Of a stretch of DNA of 59,754 nucleotides, positions 28,003 through 39,552 are shown one piece after another. A program made the position numbers and the translations under genes. Position 1 is the first letter of the stretch, and each line of letters opens with the position of its first letter. The notes under the pieces were generated by a model, which saw nothing but the letters and a program-made list of their open reading frames with translations, made no database searches and was not told the origin of the DNA. Source of the stretch: Gammaproteobacteria bacterium (GTDB taxonomy: Bacteria; Pseudomonadota; Gammaproteobacteria; Pseudomonadales; Pseudohongiellaceae); assembly GCA_009692305.1 (NCBI GenBank), contig SHZK01000015.1:1-59754 (forward strand). The letters are read 5' to 3'.

Positions 28003-29040
28003 TCAGTCTTTCTCTTGCCCAAACAAATCTTTCAGCTGGCTGGAGGGTTTAATGCCAAAGTGTCGGTAGGCGTATTGCGTAACCACCCTGCCCCGTGGTG
28101 TACGCATGATAAACCCCTGCTGGATCAGATAAGGTTCCAACACATCTTCAATCGTGTCGCGCTCTTCACTGAGCGCAGCCGCGAGACTGTCGATGCCTAC
28201 TGGTCCGCCTTCAAACTTTTCGATCATCGTCAGCAGCAGGCGGCGATCCATATGGTCGAAGCCATTCTTGTCAATGCTGAGCATGTCCAGCGCCAGACTG
28301 GCGGTGTCCAGGTTCACCTTGCCGTCGACTTTGACCTCGGAATAATCCCGTACCCGCCGCAACAGGCGATTGACAATGCGGGGGGTGCCGCGAGCGCGTC
28401 TCGCAATCTCGGTGGCACCCAGACTGTCGATGGAGACACCGAGTATGCCGGCTGATCGGGTCACGATCTGACTCAACTCCTCGATGGAATAAAACTCGAG
28501 TCGCTGCGTAATTCCGAAGCGATCCCGCAGGGGAGAAGTAAGCAGTCCCGCTCTGGTGGTAGCGCCGACCAGGGTAAAAGGGGGCAGGTCCAACTTAATG
28601 GAGCGAGCGGCTGGCCCCTCCCCGATCATGATGTCGAGCTGATAGTCTTCCATTGCCGGATAGAGTATCTCCTCCACCACAGGGCTCAGGCGATGAATCT
28701 CGTCTATAAAAAGCACGTCGCCGGCTTCGAGATTTGTCAACATTGCGGCCAGATCTCCGGCTTTTTCCAGCACCGGACCAGAAGTAGACTTGATCGACAC
28801 ATTCAGTTCGTTCGCGATTATATTCGCCAGTGTGGTCTTGCCGAGGCCCGGCGGCCCGAACACGAGTGTGTGGTCTAATGGTTCTTTCCGCTTGCGCGCC
28901 GCATTTATGAAGATATCCATCTGCGTCTTCACTTCCTGCTGCCCGATGTAGTCTTTCAGGAACAGCGGACGAATGGCGCGGTCCACCGAATCTTCAGTGG
29001 GTATCGCTACAGCCGAAATCAGTCTTTCTTCTTCTATCAT
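28003..29040 (-). CDS. ruvB: Holliday junction branch migration helicase RuvB
   Basis: RuvB is the hexameric AAA+ motor of branch migration. The 345-residue product has Walker [10 protein letters not shown] (62-70), Walker [12 protein letters not shown] (about 109-119), the [18 protein letters not shown] sensor and arginine-finger region, and a C-terminal winged helix ([16 protein letters not shown]). It overlaps ruvA by one base. Its stop codon sits in a small palindrome at 27990-28006. Confidence 0.98.
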   Translation of the reverse strand: MIEEERLISAVAIPTEDSVDRAIRPLFLKDYIGQQEVKTQMDIFINAARKRKEPLDHTLVFGPPGLGKTTLANIIANELNVSIKSTSGPVLEKAGDLAAMLTNLEAGDVLFIDEIHRLSPVVEEILYPAMEDYQLDIMIGEGPAARSIKLDLPPFTLVGATTRAGLLTSPLRDRFGITQRLEFYSIEELSQIVTRSAGILGVSIDSLGATEIARRARGTPRIVNRLLRRVRDYSEVKVDGKVNLDTASLALDMLSIDKNGFDHMDRRLLLTMIEKFEGGPVGIDSLAAALSEERDTIEDVLEPYLIQQGFIMRTPRGRVVTQYAYRHFGIKPSSQLKDLFGQEKD

Positions 29041-29654
29041 CAGCCCATGCTCTTCAATGCCAGACGAATCAGTTGTTCACTCTCGGCTACTTCCGGGTTG
29101 TCTTTCAGCACCAGCGCAATCGACCTTGCCGCTTGCTGCGGTTTATAGCCAAGGCCAATCAGTGCTGTTTCTGCATCGCGCGTCATCTTGGATACTGTTA
29201 CTGAGCCAGCATGTGGCAACTCGGCCGCATCAGCAGTGCTCCATTCATCCAGCCGATCACGCATTTCAATAATCAGGCGTTCCGCCGTTTTCTTGCCCAC
29301 GCCGGACACACTGGTGAGCGCGCTCAAGTCATTGTTGCGGATTGTGCGCACCAGTGCGTCTGCCGCAATACCAGACAGAATCGCCAAAGCCATTTTCGGG
29401 CCAACACCATTGACCTTAAGCAGCGCGCGAAACATCGCCTTGTCTTTGGCATCGTAAAATCCATATAAAAGCTGGGCATCTTCCCGGACCACAAAATGGG
29501 TATGTAGTAGCAATTGTTTGCCAACTTCTGGCAACTGGTACAGTGTGCTGAGTGGCACCTGAATCTCATAGGTAATGCCATTCACTTCCAGCAACACATC
29601 CGGCGGCTTCTTGTCCACCAGGACACCTCGTATCTGGCCAATCAATGTTGCCAC
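29040..29654 (-). CDS. ruvA: Holliday junction DNA-binding protein RuvA
   Basis: RuvA tetramers hold the four-way junction and load RuvB. The 204-residue product has an N-terminal OB fold ([20 protein letters not shown]), two helix-hairpin-helix motifs ([16 protein letters not shown] and [17 protein letters not shown]) and the C-terminal RuvB-binding domain (about 155-204). The ruvC stop overlaps its start by 13 bases. Confidence 0.98.
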   Translation of the reverse strand: MATLIGQIRGVLVDKKPPDVLLEVNGITYEIQVPLSTLYQLPEVGKQLLLHTHFVVREDAQLLYGFYDAKDKAMFRALLKVNGVGPKMALAILSGIAADALVRTIRNNDLSALTSVSGVGKKTAERLIIEMRDRLDEWSTADAAELPHAGSVTVSKMTRDAETALIGLGYKPQQAARSIALVLKDNPEVAESEQLIRLALKSMG

Positions 29655-30163
29655 CTCTTCCGGCTAAATGATTTCGCGCCTGCCATTCGAATCAGGCTGG
29701 CTTGGGTATTGGCATGACAAATCGCGACTGCGAGCGCATCCGCAGCGTCCTCGGCGATGTTATCACTGATCGACAGCAATGCTTTCACCATGTGCTGTAC
29801 TTGTAACTTGTCAGCACCACCGGCGCCCACCACAGCCTGCTTCACCTTGCGAGCGGAATATTCGTCAACCGGTAAATCGTGAGAAAGGCAGGCAACCATC
29901 GCACTGCCCCGCGCTTGCCCCAGCTTCAAAGCGGAACCTGCATTGCGCCCCATGAACACTTCTTCTATGGCGGCCTGCTGGGGGGAGTAACGTTCGATGA
30001 TCTCGCAGACACCCTCGAAAATGGTCTTCAGGCGCTCTGGCAGTGACTCCGTTTCGGTTCGAATACAACCACAGGCAACATACTCAAACTTGTTGCCGAC
30101 GACGTTTATCAGGCCATAACCGGTAACCCTGGAGCCAGGATCAATACCCAGAATTATGGCCAT
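29642..30163 (-). CDS. ruvC: Crossover junction endodeoxyribonuclease RuvC
   Basis: RuvC cuts Holliday junctions symmetrically. The 173-residue product has the first catalytic aspartate in [13 protein letters not shown] (D8), an acidic residue in [20 protein letters not shown] (about 66-67), and the C-terminal [13 protein letters not shown] acidic pair. It follows aspS by nine bases. The yebC-type gene often found between aspS and ruvC is missing. Confidence 0.97.
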   Translation of the reverse strand: MAIILGIDPGSRVTGYGLINVVGNKFEYVACGCIRTETESLPERLKTIFEGVCEIIERYSPQQAAIEEVFMGRNAGSALKLGQARGSAMVACLSHDLPVDEYSARKVKQAVVGAGGADKLQVQHMVKALLSISDNIAEDAADALAVAICHANTQASLIRMAGAKSFSRKRWQH

Positions 30164-30172
30164 CTGTATTCC

Positions 30173-31945
30173 TCACGCCGGCTTGTCTATCTCACGCAGG
30201 CGTATATTCAATTCACGGAGTTGCTGGGCTGACACCAGACCTGGAGCATTGGTTAGAGGGCAAGCAGCCGACTGCGTCTTCGGGAACGCAATCACGTCAC
30301 GTATTGAAGTGGAGCCAGTCATCAGCATGATCAAGCGATCCAGTCCGAAGGCGATACCCCCGTGCGGCGGACAACCAAATGACAACGCGCTCAACAAAAA
30401 GCCGAATTTTTCCTCTGCCTCTTCCGCACCAATGCCCAGAACTTTGAATACTTCCTGCTGCATATCGGCCTTATTGATACGAATTGAGCCGCCACCGAGT
30501 TCGGTGCCATTCAATACCATGTCATAAGCTCTTGATAAGGCACCTTCGGGATTGCTGGTTAATTCGCTGACATCACAGGCCGGTGCCGTAAACGGATGGT
30601 GCAATGAATTGAGACTGCCATCGCTGACGCGCTCAAACATGGGGAAGTCCACAACCCACAACGGTGCCCAACCGGATTTCACCAGTCCGAGATCTTCAGC
30701 GACTTTAATTCGGAGTGCGCCCAGCGCATCGTTGACGACCTTGATCTTGTCGGCTCCGAAGAAAATTATGTCCCCGGTTTCAGCATTGAGTTGTTTGAGC
30801 AGGGTTTCAATTACTGCTGGCGTCATAAACTTCAGAATCGGCGATTGCAAGCCTTCGATGCCTGCGGCTCGATCATTTACCTTGACCCAGGCCAACCCCT
30901 TCGCACCGTATTTCGCCACAAAGGTGGTGTAGTCATAGATTACTTTACGGCTCAGGCTGGCGCCTTGAGGTACCCGTAACGCCACCACGCGACTCTGCGG
31001 GTCCTGCGCCGGGCCGCTGAACACCTTGAAATCCACCGTGCGCATCAGCTCGGCAATATCCAACAGTTCCAGATCAATTCTCAAATCCGGTTTATCCGAA
31101 CCAAAGCGCCGCATTGCCTCTGCAAAACTCATGCGCGGAAACTGGCCGAGATCTACCTGCATATGTTCCTGGAATACCAGGCGGATCATCTCTTCCATGA
31201 TGCCCATGATTTGTTCTTCATCCATGAATGAGGTTTCGACATCAATCTGGGTGAACTCGGGTTGCCGATCCGCGCGCAAATCTTCATCCCGGAAACACTT
31301 GGCAATCTGATAATAACGGTCCATGCCTGCAGCCATCAGGATCTGCTTGAATAGCTGCGGCGACTGCGGCAGGGCAAAAAAATGATTCGGATGGGTACGA
31401 CTCGGCACCAGATAGTCACGCGCACCCTCTGGCGTCGCCTTGGTCAGGATTGGCGTTTCGATATCGAGGAATCCGTTCTTGTCGAGAAAGTTACGGACAG
31501 TGATCGACACCTTGGAACGGAAGCGCAATCGCGCCGCCATTTCTGGACGGCGCAAGTCAATATATCGGTAGCGCAGACGCACGTCCTCACCCACTGCCGC
31601 ATGCTCATCGAGTTGGAACGGTGGGGTATTGGCGGTATTGAGTATTTCCAATTCCTTGCCCAGCACTTCGATCTGGCCAGTCGACATGTCCTTGTTGACA
31701 GTTCCTGCCGGTCGTAACCGTACCTGCCCCTTCACCTTGATTACAAATTCACTACGCACGCCTTCGGCGGCAGCAAAACTGGCTGGTATATCCGGGTCAA
31801 ATACCACCTGTGCTATGCCTTCGCGATCACGCACATCCAGGAAGATCACGCCACCGTGATCCCGTCGCCGGTGCACCCAGCCACACAGAACCACGTCCTG
31901 TCCGACATATGATTCGTTTAATTCACCGCAATAATTACTGCGCAT
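30173..31945 (-). CDS. aspS: Aspartyl-tRNA synthetase
   Basis: The 590-residue bacterial-type AspRS has an N-terminal OB anticodon domain (about 1-110, [20 protein letters not shown]), the class II core with motif 2 ([20 protein letters not shown]), the bacterial GAD insertion (about 290-420) and motif 3 ([13 protein letters not shown]). Length equals E. coli AspS. Whether it is discriminating or also charges tRNA-Asn cannot be decided from the window. Confidence 0.98.
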   Translation of the reverse strand: MRSNYCGELNESYVGQDVVLCGWVHRRRDHGGVIFLDVRDREGIAQVVFDPDIPASFAAAEGVRSEFVIKVKGQVRLRPAGTVNKDMSTGQIEVLGKELEILNTANTPPFQLDEHAAVGEDVRLRYRYIDLRRPEMAARLRFRSKVSITVRNFLDKNGFLDIETPILTKATPEGARDYLVPSRTHPNHFFALPQSPQLFKQILMAAGMDRYYQIAKCFRDEDLRADRQPEFTQIDVETSFMDEEQIMGIMEEMIRLVFQEHMQVDLGQFPRMSFAEAMRRFGSDKPDLRIDLELLDIAELMRTVDFKVFSGPAQDPQSRVVALRVPQGASLSRKVIYDYTTFVAKYGAKGLAWVKVNDRAAGIEGLQSPILKFMTPAVIETLLKQLNAETGDIIFFGADKIKVVNDALGALRIKVAEDLGLVKSGWAPLWVVDFPMFERVSDGSLNSLHHPFTAPACDVSELTSNPEGALSRAYDMVLNGTELGGGSIRINKADMQQEVFKVLGIGAEEAEEKFGFLLSALSFGCPPHGGIAFGLDRLIMLMTGSTSIRDVIAFPKTQSAACPLTNAPGLVSAQQLRELNIRLREIDKPA

Positions 31946-32045
31946 ATACTGTTCCCTATGGCCCTTGCCAAGTTACGCGTTCCGATTCAGTGGCAAAACC
32001 TGCCACTAATTAATTGATGCCTGAAATTCAATGCTGGTTTATCCG

Positions 32046-32438
32046 CTATTGCTTTGACGACTTTTTCTTGGCCGCCGCTTTGCTAGGCTTGCTGTTGCTG
32101 GAGCTATCGGCCTGCGCAGTCGACTTGGCAGCTTCGTTCTTATGCGGCGCAGCCGGTTTATCCGACTTGTCGGCTGTATCCTTCTTTGCAGTCTTCGCTG
32201 CGTCCGTATTGCCAGAAGCATTGGCAGAATCCGAGTCGGCAAGTTGTTTCTTATCGCCGGTCTTGAAATCAGTTTCGTACCAACCCCCACCCTTGAGACG
32301 GAAACTCGCAGCTGATATCATTTTCTCCAATGCCGCCCTACCGCAAGCAGGACATTTGCGCAGCGGCGCATCACTCATTTTCTGCAGCGCTTCCATTGTG
32401 TGCTTGCATTTTGCGCAGGTATATTCGTATATCGGCAT
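32046..32438 (-). CDS. FmdB-family zinc-ribbon protein
   Basis: The 130-residue protein begins with a FmdB/CxxC zinc ribbon: MPIYEYTCAKCKH (C8, C11) and RKCPACGRAALEKMISAASF (C29, C32). The rest (about 60-130) is low complexity, rich in K, A, S and D, ending in a lysine-rich tail. This small regulator-like protein is commonly encoded just upstream of aspS, as here. Its function is not known. Confidence 0.88.
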   Translation of the reverse strand: MPIYEYTCAKCKHTMEALQKMSDAPLRKCPACGRAALEKMISAASFRLKGGGWYETDFKTGDKKQLADSDSANASGNTDAAKTAKKDTADKSDKPAAPHKNEAAKSTAQADSSSNSKPSKAAAKKKSSKQ

Positions 32439-33003
32439 CGTTACTCTCGGTTGACTGCTCGATTAATGTGCAGCTTGGATCGTTGCTTAAATCGTCAACA
32501 ATGGCGCGACAACAAGCCCCATCACTGCGAAAAGCCAGCGATTATACCTTATATAGATTTTCCGGCGCACCCTGATTCCTTAATCATAAGCGGATTATAG
32601 CGACGAAAAAGCTCATTCGTGGAGTTCGCATTAGCATAAATTGCGCTGATTGATGGCGACAGTTCCAGGTAAAATTGCGAATACAGACTGTTCTTTTTTT
32701 CAATGTGAAGCCAAATTTGCAAGATTCAAAAACAGAAAGAGAACTGCGGTAATTGAATTTTCCAGTTGCGCAATGTGAAATAGCGCAGACTAATGCGGTT
32801 AAAGTTGATAGAAGTACTTGCTAGCAAAAGGTGAATGGTTTTAAATACACTTCCTAAGAATCAGTGACAAAAACTGTTTCTTGAGAATAGAACCGGTATT
32901 GAAATTTAGTATTGATGGTACCAAGCAAACGACTAATGGTTTCTCCTCAACCGAGAAGAATTTTTCAAACCTGCAACAACTTGCATAGATAAAGAGAACG
33001 GGC
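32439..33003. other. 565-base intergenic region between fmdB-like and HU-like genes
   Basis: The region separates divergent genes and must hold both promoters. It is visibly AT-rich, especially 32580-32990, compared with its flanks. I found no reading frame with a ribosome site. The AT-richness is compatible with a strong promoter for the nucleoid protein. A small GCGC-bounded palindrome (near 32765-32785, TTGCGCAATGTGAAATAGCGC) is the only local structure noted. Confidence 0.5.
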
Positions 33004-33402
33004 ATGGCTGTTAAAAAATCCTCCAAGAAAGCTGCATCAAAAAGCAAAGTAAAAGCAACCAGCGCAGCTAAGAAGCAAACTGCTGCGATCCAAAAGAAAT
33101 ACACCAAAACTGAAATCCTGAACGAGATCTCACAAAATACTTCTGTTAGCAAGAAAGAAGTATCTGCGGTTCTGGATGAACTGGCGGTAGTAATTGAGCG
33201 CCACATCAAGAAGCGTGCGGTAGGTGAATTTACCCTGCCTGGCCTGCTGAAAATCAAGTCTGTCGTGCGTCCAGCCAGACCTGCCCGCAAGAATGTACCA
33301 AATCCATTCCGCCCCGGCGAAATGATGGACATTCCACGCAAAGCAGCTTCTACCAGAGTAAAAGTACTGCCTCTTAAGAAGCTGAAAGAGTTTGCCCTGT
33401 AA
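33004..33402 (+). CDS. HU-family DNA-binding protein with lysine-rich N-terminal tail
   Basis: The 132-residue protein has a 32-residue lysine and alanine tail (KKSSKKAASKSKVKATSAAKK), then an HU/IHF fold: dimer helices KTEILNEISQNTSVSKKEVS, and DNA-binding arms with NPFRPGEMM in place of the usual NPxTGE. The prolines of the arm tip are kept, but the sequence is diverged from HupA/HupB. The tail resembles histone-H1-like extensions found in some proteobacterial HU proteins. A strong terminator follows, so it is a single-gene unit. It probably bends or compacts DNA. Confidence 0.85.
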   Translation: MAVKKSSKKAASKSKVKATSAAKKQTAAIQKKYTKTEILNEISQNTSVSKKEVSAVLDELAVVIERHIKKRAVGEFTLPGLLKIKSVVRPARPARKNVPNPFRPGEMMDIPRKAASTRVKVLPLKKLKEFAL

Positions 33403-33509
33403 CATTGTCCGGCAACTCTGCAGCTCTTGTTGCCTTTGTGGTTCTTAAATAGCTATAAGTAGTTCTAAAGTAGCTGTTAAGCAACAAAGGCAAGCACAGT
33501 TCCAAACTT

Positions 33510-33537
33510 GAAAGGCAGCTATGGCTGCCTTTCTTTT
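33510..33537 (+). terminator. Rho-independent terminator after the HU-like gene
   Basis: A perfect 10-bp stem, GAAAGGCAGC (33510-33519) and GCTGCCTTTC (33524-33533), with loop TATG is followed by TTTTG. It lies 108 bases after the stop codon and 37 before proS. Confidence 0.85.
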
Positions 33538-33573
33538 GCCTTTCGATAATCAATCAGTGTAGTAAATGAACCC

Positions 33574-35319
33574 ATGCGCGCCAGTGAATATTTATTAGCT
33601 ACCGTAAAAGAGACACCGGCGGATGCTGAAGTCATCAGTCATCAATTAATGCTGCGCGCCGGCTTGATCCGCAAATTAGCCAGCGGACTCTATACCTGGC
33701 TACCCATGGGACTCCGCGTGCTCCACAAGGTGACGTCAGTGGTGCGTGACGAAATGAACAAATCCGGCGCGATGGAAGTCTCCATGCCCGTAGTACAACC
33801 GGCGGAACTATGGCACGAGTCTGGCCGCTGGGCAGCAATGGGCCCTGAACTGCTGCGTTTTCAGGACCGGCATGAACGCGACTTCTGCCTCGGACCGACC
33901 CATGAAGAAGTCATCACTGATCTGGTGCGCGGTGAATACAACAGCTATCGCCAACTGCCAGCCAATATTTATCAGATTCAAACGAAGTTTCGGGATGAAC
34001 GCAGGCCGCGCTTCGGCGTGATGCGTGCCCGCGAATTTATCATGAAGGATGCCTATTCATTTCATGTGGACCAGGCGTCGCTCGACCAGACTTATCAACT
34101 GATGCATCAGACTTATAGCAATATTTTCCATCGCCTTGGTTTGGATTTCCGACCAGTGCTGGCTGATTCCGGCAATATCGGCGGCAGCATGTCCCATGAG
34201 TTTCACGTCCTCGCCGACTCTGGCGAAGATGAGATTGTATTCAGCAGCGCCAGTGACTACGCGGCCAATATGGAAATGGCACAAGGCAAGCTTACTGACC
34301 TGCCCCAGGCAACTACGCAGTTGCCAATAGCAACGGTGGCCACAGGTGACGCCCACAGCATCGATGCGGTAGCGACCTTACTGCAAGTGCCACCGCAGAC
34401 ACTGCTAAAAACCCTCATAGTGCACGCCTGCGATGTAGAAGGTATACGCAGCGGGGAGCTGGTCGCTTTGCTGCTGCGTGGCGATCAGGTACTCAATGAA
34501 ACCAAGGCGCAAAAAATTGCAGGAGTGGCTGCACCGCTGGAATTTGCCACTGATGAGCTGATTCAGCGGAAGCTCGGTTGCCTGCCAGGATGTCTCGGCC
34601 CGGTGGGTCTGGGCGCCGCCATAAAGATTATCGCTGACCATTCTGTGGTGAACCTTAAGAATTTCATCTGTGGCGCGAATCGGGATGGCGAACATCTGCG
34701 CAATGCCAACTGGAATCGCGACTGTCGCTTTGATGCAGTGGCAGATTTGCGCAAGGTGCAGGAAGGCGATCTGAGCCCCGACGGCAACGGCACCCTGTCA
34801 ATCAAGCGCGGTATCGAAGTAGGCCACATCTTTCAGCTCGGTAAAAAATACAGCGCAGCACTGAATGCAACGGTACTTGATGAAACTGGCAAGTCCATAG
34901 TCATGACCATGGGTTGTTATGGTATCGGTGTCACTCGTGTAGTCGCTGCGTGTATCGAACAGAATCACGATGATCGAGGCATCATCTGGCCAGAGCAACT
35001 CGCCCCGTTTCATCTCGTGATCGTGCAGATTGATGCACATAAATCCGAACAGGTACGGGATATTTCCGAGCAACTGTATCGTGCCACACAGGCGTTGGGC
35101 CTCGAAGTATTGCTGGATGATCGGGATCGCAAAACGAGTGCCGGCGTCAAGTTTGCAGACTCTGAATTAATTGGCATCCCGCATCGTATCGTGGTGTCGC
35201 CTCGCAGCCTCGCGGAGGGTGTGATTGAATACGCCCGCCGTGGCGCTGGCGAAAAACAGTTGGTGCTGCAGGCTGATATTCTGGATTTTCTGCGGGATCA
35301 GATAAGCCACTTGCACTAG
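33574..35319 (+). CDS. proS: Prolyl-tRNA synthetase, bacterial type with editing domain
   Basis: The 581-residue enzyme has the class II core at both ends and an inserted YbaK-like editing domain (about 230-390, containing the [15 protein letters not shown] segment) that hydrolyses mischarged Ala-tRNA-Pro. Motif 2 reads [20 protein letters not shown] and the C-terminal anticodon domain contains [20 protein letters not shown]. Length matches E. coli ProS (572). Confidence 0.97.
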   Translation: MRASEYLLATVKETPADAEVISHQLMLRAGLIRKLASGLYTWLPMGLRVLHKVTSVVRDEMNKSGAMEVSMPVVQPAELWHESGRWAAMGPELLRFQDRHERDFCLGPTHEEVITDLVRGEYNSYRQLPANIYQIQTKFRDERRPRFGVMRAREFIMKDAYSFHVDQASLDQTYQLMHQTYSNIFHRLGLDFRPVLADSGNIGGSMSHEFHVLADSGEDEIVFSSASDYAANMEMAQGKLTDLPQATTQLPIATVATGDAHSIDAVATLLQVPPQTLLKTLIVHACDVEGIRSGELVALLLRGDQVLNETKAQKIAGVAAPLEFATDELIQRKLGCLPGCLGPVGLGAAIKIIADHSVVNLKNFICGANRDGEHLRNANWNRDCRFDAVADLRKVQEGDLSPDGNGTLSIKRGIEVGHIFQLGKKYSAALNATVLDETGKSIVMTMGCYGIGVTRVVAACIEQNHDDRGIIWPEQLAPFHLVIVQIDAHKSEQVRDISEQLYRATQALGLEVLLDDRDRKTSAGVKFADSELIGIPHRIVVSPRSLAEGVIEYARRGAGEKQLVLQADILDFLRDQISHLH

Positions 35320-35379
35320 TTGCCATTACCCGGGGTCAAGTTGGCGCCAATTTAACGGTGAATCTGGAAATCCGTATAA

Positions 35380-36039
<660 letters not shown>

Positions 36040-36048
36040 TTCTGCACC

Positions 36049-36429
36049 ATGACTGACACTGCCAACCCTCCCATTGCCCTGCAACGCGCCCGCCTGATTG
36101 TGCTTGCCGCCTGCTATGGCTTGCTGCTGAATTTCCTGGTGAGCAGCCTGATGGTTCTGAATGGGCTCGCAGCGGCTACACTCGTTATCTGGCTGGTGCA
36201 AATCATACCCCTGGCGATTTTCCTGCCCGGTTTGCATCAGAGCCGCTTGCGCAGTTTTGCCTGGGTGAGCTTCGTCATCCTGTTGTACTTCATGCATGGG
36301 GTACTGGTCGCGTTCGATCCGGGTCGCAGATGGTTCGGATTGATCGAAGTGAGTCTGTGCGCGGTCGCGTTTGTGGCCCTGATTATTTATATCCGGCAAT
36401 ATCGCCAGTACTATCAGGTCAGACTTTGA
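36049..36429 (+). CDS. DUF2069 membrane protein
   Basis: The 126-residue protein has four predicted membrane helices (about 16-36, 40-61, 69-88 and 98-117), with QRARLIVLAACYGLLLNFLV first. It matches the DUF2069 family, which sits after wrbA in Pseudomonas as it does here. Function is unknown. A GGGGTCAGACCC half-palindrome (36450-36461) follows the stop. Confidence 0.82.
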   Translation: MTDTANPPIALQRARLIVLAACYGLLLNFLVSSLMVLNGLAAATLVIWLVQIIPLAIFLPGLHQSRLRSFAWVSFVILLYFMHGVLVAFDPGRRWFGLIEVSLCAVAFVALIIYIRQYRQYYQVRL

Positions 36430-36475
36430 TAAAAAAGGACCGATAAGCCGGGGTCAGACCCTGAGCTATCCCCGC

Positions 36476-37177
36476 TCACCAGCCCAGCGTAGATTTCACC
36501 AAAGGAATTGTCAGGCGGCGCCGCTGCGACAGTGACGTCGCGTCCAACTGGTCCAGAATCTGCATCAGTGCACGCGAGCTGCGATCCGCCCTTTGCAGAA
36601 TATATTCCGCGACGGCATCGTTTAATTCCATGCCGCGATTTTTGGCGCGCAACTGCAAGGCCTGCAGCTTTTCATGGTCGTTCAACGCGCCGATCTGGAA
36701 TACGAGACAGGATTGCAGGCGCGAACGCAGATCGGGGAGTTGTATCGGCAATGCAGCCGGTGCCGTGTTCATCGCCAACAGCAATTGGGTATCGCTATCC
36801 TTGATGGCATTAAATGCCGTAAATAGCGCGGCCTCCCACGCCGCATCACCAGCGATCAGTTCCACATTATCCAGACACACCAGCGACAAGGTGTTAGCTC
36901 CCTCGAGAATTTCCGGATGCAAATTAGCTTTATCATGCATGGGCAAATAGAGCGCATTGCGCTGTTCCAGCGCCTGCTGGTGGCAAGCCGCCTGTAGCAG
37001 GTGGGTTAAGCCGGCGTCATGGCTGCCCCAAATAGCAACGAGCTGTTGCTGCTGCGCTGGATCAGACAGACAGGCAACAGCCTGTTGATTGGACTCGGCA
37101 ATCAGGAAGTTTTCGAAGGTGGCGTTATCATCCAGCGTGACACCCAGTGTCAACTGGCTAGGCGGATTGGCAGGCAT
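36476..37177 (-). CDS. hda: DnaA regulatory inactivator Hda
   Basis: Hda promotes hydrolysis of DnaA-bound ATP together with the sliding clamp. The 233-residue product carries a clamp-binding motif near the N terminus (SQLTLGV, residues 7-13), a degenerate Walker A (WGSHDAGLTHLLQA), Walker B (LSLVCLDNVE) and a sensor region (LPDLRSRLQSC). Length matches E. coli Hda (233). It follows the DUF2066 gene by three bases. Confidence 0.93.
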   Translation of the reverse strand: MPANPPSQLTLGVTLDDNATFENFLIAESNQQAVACLSDPAQQQQLVAIWGSHDAGLTHLLQAACHQQALEQRNALYLPMHDKANLHPEILEGANTLSLVCLDNVELIAGDAAWEAALFTAFNAIKDSDTQLLLAMNTAPAALPIQLPDLRSRLQSCLVFQIGALNDHEKLQALQLRAKNRGMELNDAVAEYILQRADRSSRALMQILDQLDATSLSQRRRLTIPLVKSTLGW

Positions 37178-37180
37178 GTG

Positions 37181-38296
37181 TCAGCGGACCCATCGATAAT
37201 GCAGCACTGACGGATCGCGTCCCTGCGAACTGGCAATCGGCGTCAGATCCCGATCCAGAGTAATCAACTCCAGCAATTGCTGGGAGTCGCCCTGCAGACC
37301 AAGTTCCAGTTCCAGGCGGGTACCATCAAGAGTTTCTACGACCATACTGCGCACCAGACCGAGGGTGCGGACATAATTCAGCAGCGACGAATAAGCCTCC
37401 AGATCGTCAATGCCTTCCACGCGTAACAGCACATAATTCTGGTCAGTCGTAACCGGCACGACTGCGAAATAATCGGCCAACTGCGTCGTAATGCGTTCCA
37501 GCGGGTTGTACAGGTAGACCTTAAGATCAGATTCGAAACCGTCGAACACAGTGGCCTGATTCTGGAAGATGAATTGCCAGAGGCCTACCAGTTCACCACT
37601 GGCCGTAAACAGCAAGCGGCCCGAGAGGACTGAATCAGCACCATAACGGGCACTGGCCGCGGTTATTACCGCCTGATCCAGATTCCATAGACTCTCCAGC
37701 GGGAGGCTGCGCCGATCTTCGAAATCCAGCACCGGAAAGATTACCGGCACGCCACGCTCAGTGCCGAAACGCTGAATCAATGCCACCACTGCCGGATCAC
37801 CATCTGCAGTCAGCAGACGGCGCTCGCCATTTACTTCCTGCAATACCATCCACACCAGCACACTGGGACGATTACTGTCCCAGATTGGCACACCGGCACC
37901 TGTTAGCATTTCGTCGATCAATGAGGCCGCGAAAGTGACATTGACAAAGCGTTGCTCCACAGCAAGCGCATCAGGAACGGGCATCAATTCACTGCTATAA
38001 CTGATTGCTTCGACATAGTTCTGGGCATTTGCCAGCGCGCGCGCGACATTCCCATCCTCCAGAGGGCGCTGTGAACCAGTTACTTTTACAATTACTGCCG
38101 CGAGCGCTTCCCGAAATGCACGGACACGTTCGGCCTCGCTTTCATTGCTCACCGCAATCTGAAAACTGTATAGACCGGTCACCTGCAATGCGCTGCTGGA
38201 CGGCGCAAATGCCATATTCAGCAGCAGTGCCAACAGCAAGATTGGCAGGGGCAACAGCACAGTATTGGTTACACGCTGGTAATTGGCATACATCAT
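37181..38296 (-). CDS. DUF2066 domain exported protein
   Basis: The 371-residue protein has a hydrophobic N-terminal signal (about 13-35) and a DUF2066 body with YSFQIAVSNESEAERVRAFR and VKVTGSQRPLEDGNVARAL. Genes of this family lie upstream of hda and divergent from purM in Pseudomonas, as here. The product is probably periplasmic or membrane-anchored. Function is unknown. Confidence 0.82.
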   Translation of the reverse strand: MMYANYQRVTNTVLLPLPILLLALLLNMAFAPSSSALQVTGLYSFQIAVSNESEAERVRAFREALAAVIVKVTGSQRPLEDGNVARALANAQNYVEAISYSSELMPVPDALAVEQRFVNVTFAASLIDEMLTGAGVPIWDSNRPSVLVWMVLQEVNGERRLLTADGDPAVVALIQRFGTERGVPVIFPVLDFEDRRSLPLESLWNLDQAVITAASARYGADSVLSGRLLFTASGELVGLWQFIFQNQATVFDGFESDLKVYLYNPLERITTQLADYFAVVPVTTDQNYVLLRVEGIDDLEAYSSLLNYVRTLGLVRSMVVETLDGTRLELELGLQGDSQQLLELITLDRDLTPIASSQGRDPSVLHYRWVR

Positions 38297-38510
38297 GGGC
38301 TGCGATAATACTGTAATTCATCCCCCTTTGGCATTGCCGGGCGCAGGTAATCATTGGCGCCGGGGTCCGAATATAGTCACTGACTCCCTTTCCGCTTCTT
38401 GGTAAACTGCGCAGCTGGTTTCACCCACTGACAAGCGGCACACTCAGGTGTCACAGTAAATTTGTAAAGTAGTGAGCAAAGAGACATAGACGATAGAGGC
38501 TGCACCATCC

Positions 38511-39542
38511 ATGACAGATTCACTCAGTTACCGTGACGCAGGGGTCGATATCGACGCCGGCAATGCGCTGGTCGAAAAAATCAAGTCGGTAACCCGCAAA
38601 ACCAATCGACCGGAAGTATTGTCTGAACTCGGCGGTTTTGGAGCACTCTGCGAAATCCCCTCCAAATACAAGCATCCAGTTCTGGTCTCCTCTACAGATG
38701 GCGTGGGCACTAAATTGAAACTGGCTATGGCCATGAACAAGCACGACACGATTGGCATCGATCTCGTGGCCATGTGTGTCAACGATCTGGTCGTGTGCGG
38801 CGCCGAGCCACTGTTCTTTCTGGACTACTACGCCACGGGCGGATTAAACGTGGCAATGGCAACTTCTGTAGTAACAGGGATAGGCGCCGGCTGTGAACAG
38901 GCAGGTTGTGCACTGGTAGGTGGCGAAACTGCCGAAATGCCCGGTATGTATTCCGGGGAAGACTACGATCTCGCCGGCTTCGCCGTGGGCGTCGTCGAAA
39001 AATCGGCAATTATCGATCAGCATAAAGTCAGCATCGGTGACAGCCTGATCGGTTTACGTTCCTCGGGCCCCCATTCCAATGGCTACTCTTTGATCCGCAA
39101 GATATTGGAGGTCAGCAAAGCGAGTCTGCATGACAAGTTTGAATCCAGCACTTTGGGCGAGACCCTGCTCACACCTACCATCATCTATGTGAAGACTATT
39201 CAGCAACTGGCTGAAAGCGTGGATATTCATGCCATATCACATATCACAGGTGGCGGTATTACCGAGAATTTACCACGCGTCCTGCCAGCCAATACCCAGG
39301 CGCGCATTCAATTGAATAGCTGGCTCAGACCACCAATCTTTGACTGGCTGCAGCAACAGGGCAAGGTCAAGGATGCAGAAATGTACCGCACTTTTAACTG
39401 CGGCATCGGCATGATTGTGTGCGTAGACAAAGCCCAAACCGCCGCGGCCTTAAAATCGTTGAATAGCACCGGTGACAACGCGGTCCTCATTGGTGATATC
39501 GTCGAGCGTAAGGAAGGACAGGCACAAGTAGCCTTACTCTAA
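38511..39542 (+). CDS. purM: Phosphoribosylformylglycinamidine cyclo-ligase
   Basis: PurM closes the imidazole ring of aminoimidazole ribonucleotide. The 343-residue product shows [20 protein letters not shown] at the N terminus, the ATP motif [12 protein letters not shown], and the [12 protein letters not shown] motif. purN follows after ten bases in the usual purMN operon. Confidence 0.97.
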   Translation: MTDSLSYRDAGVDIDAGNALVEKIKSVTRKTNRPEVLSELGGFGALCEIPSKYKHPVLVSSTDGVGTKLKLAMAMNKHDTIGIDLVAMCVNDLVVCGAEPLFFLDYYATGGLNVAMATSVVTGIGAGCEQAGCALVGGETAEMPGMYSGEDYDLAGFAVGVVEKSAIIDQHKVSIGDSLIGLRSSGPHSNGYSLIRKILEVSKASLHDKFESSTLGETLLTPTIIYVKTIQQLAESVDIHAISHITGGGITENLPRVLPANTQARIQLNSWLRPPIFDWLQQQGKVKDAEMYRTFNCGIGMIVCVDKAQTAAALKSLNSTGDNAVLIGDIVERKEGQAQVALL

Positions 39543-39552
39543 GACATTCGTT

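Noticed and set aside
27990..28006. Palindrome CTGACAG-TGA-CTGTCAG at the ruvB stop, considered as a terminator
   Set aside because: No T run follows on the ruvB strand; the stem is short and may be chance.
32841..33341. Leftward open frame of 166 codons
   Set aside because: It is antisense to the HU-like gene and reads as low-complexity hydrophobic residues complementary to lysine-rich codons.
36450..36461. GGGGTCAGACCC considered as a full palindromic element
   Set aside because: Only one core is present without a matching second arm; treated as a half-site of the palindrome family.
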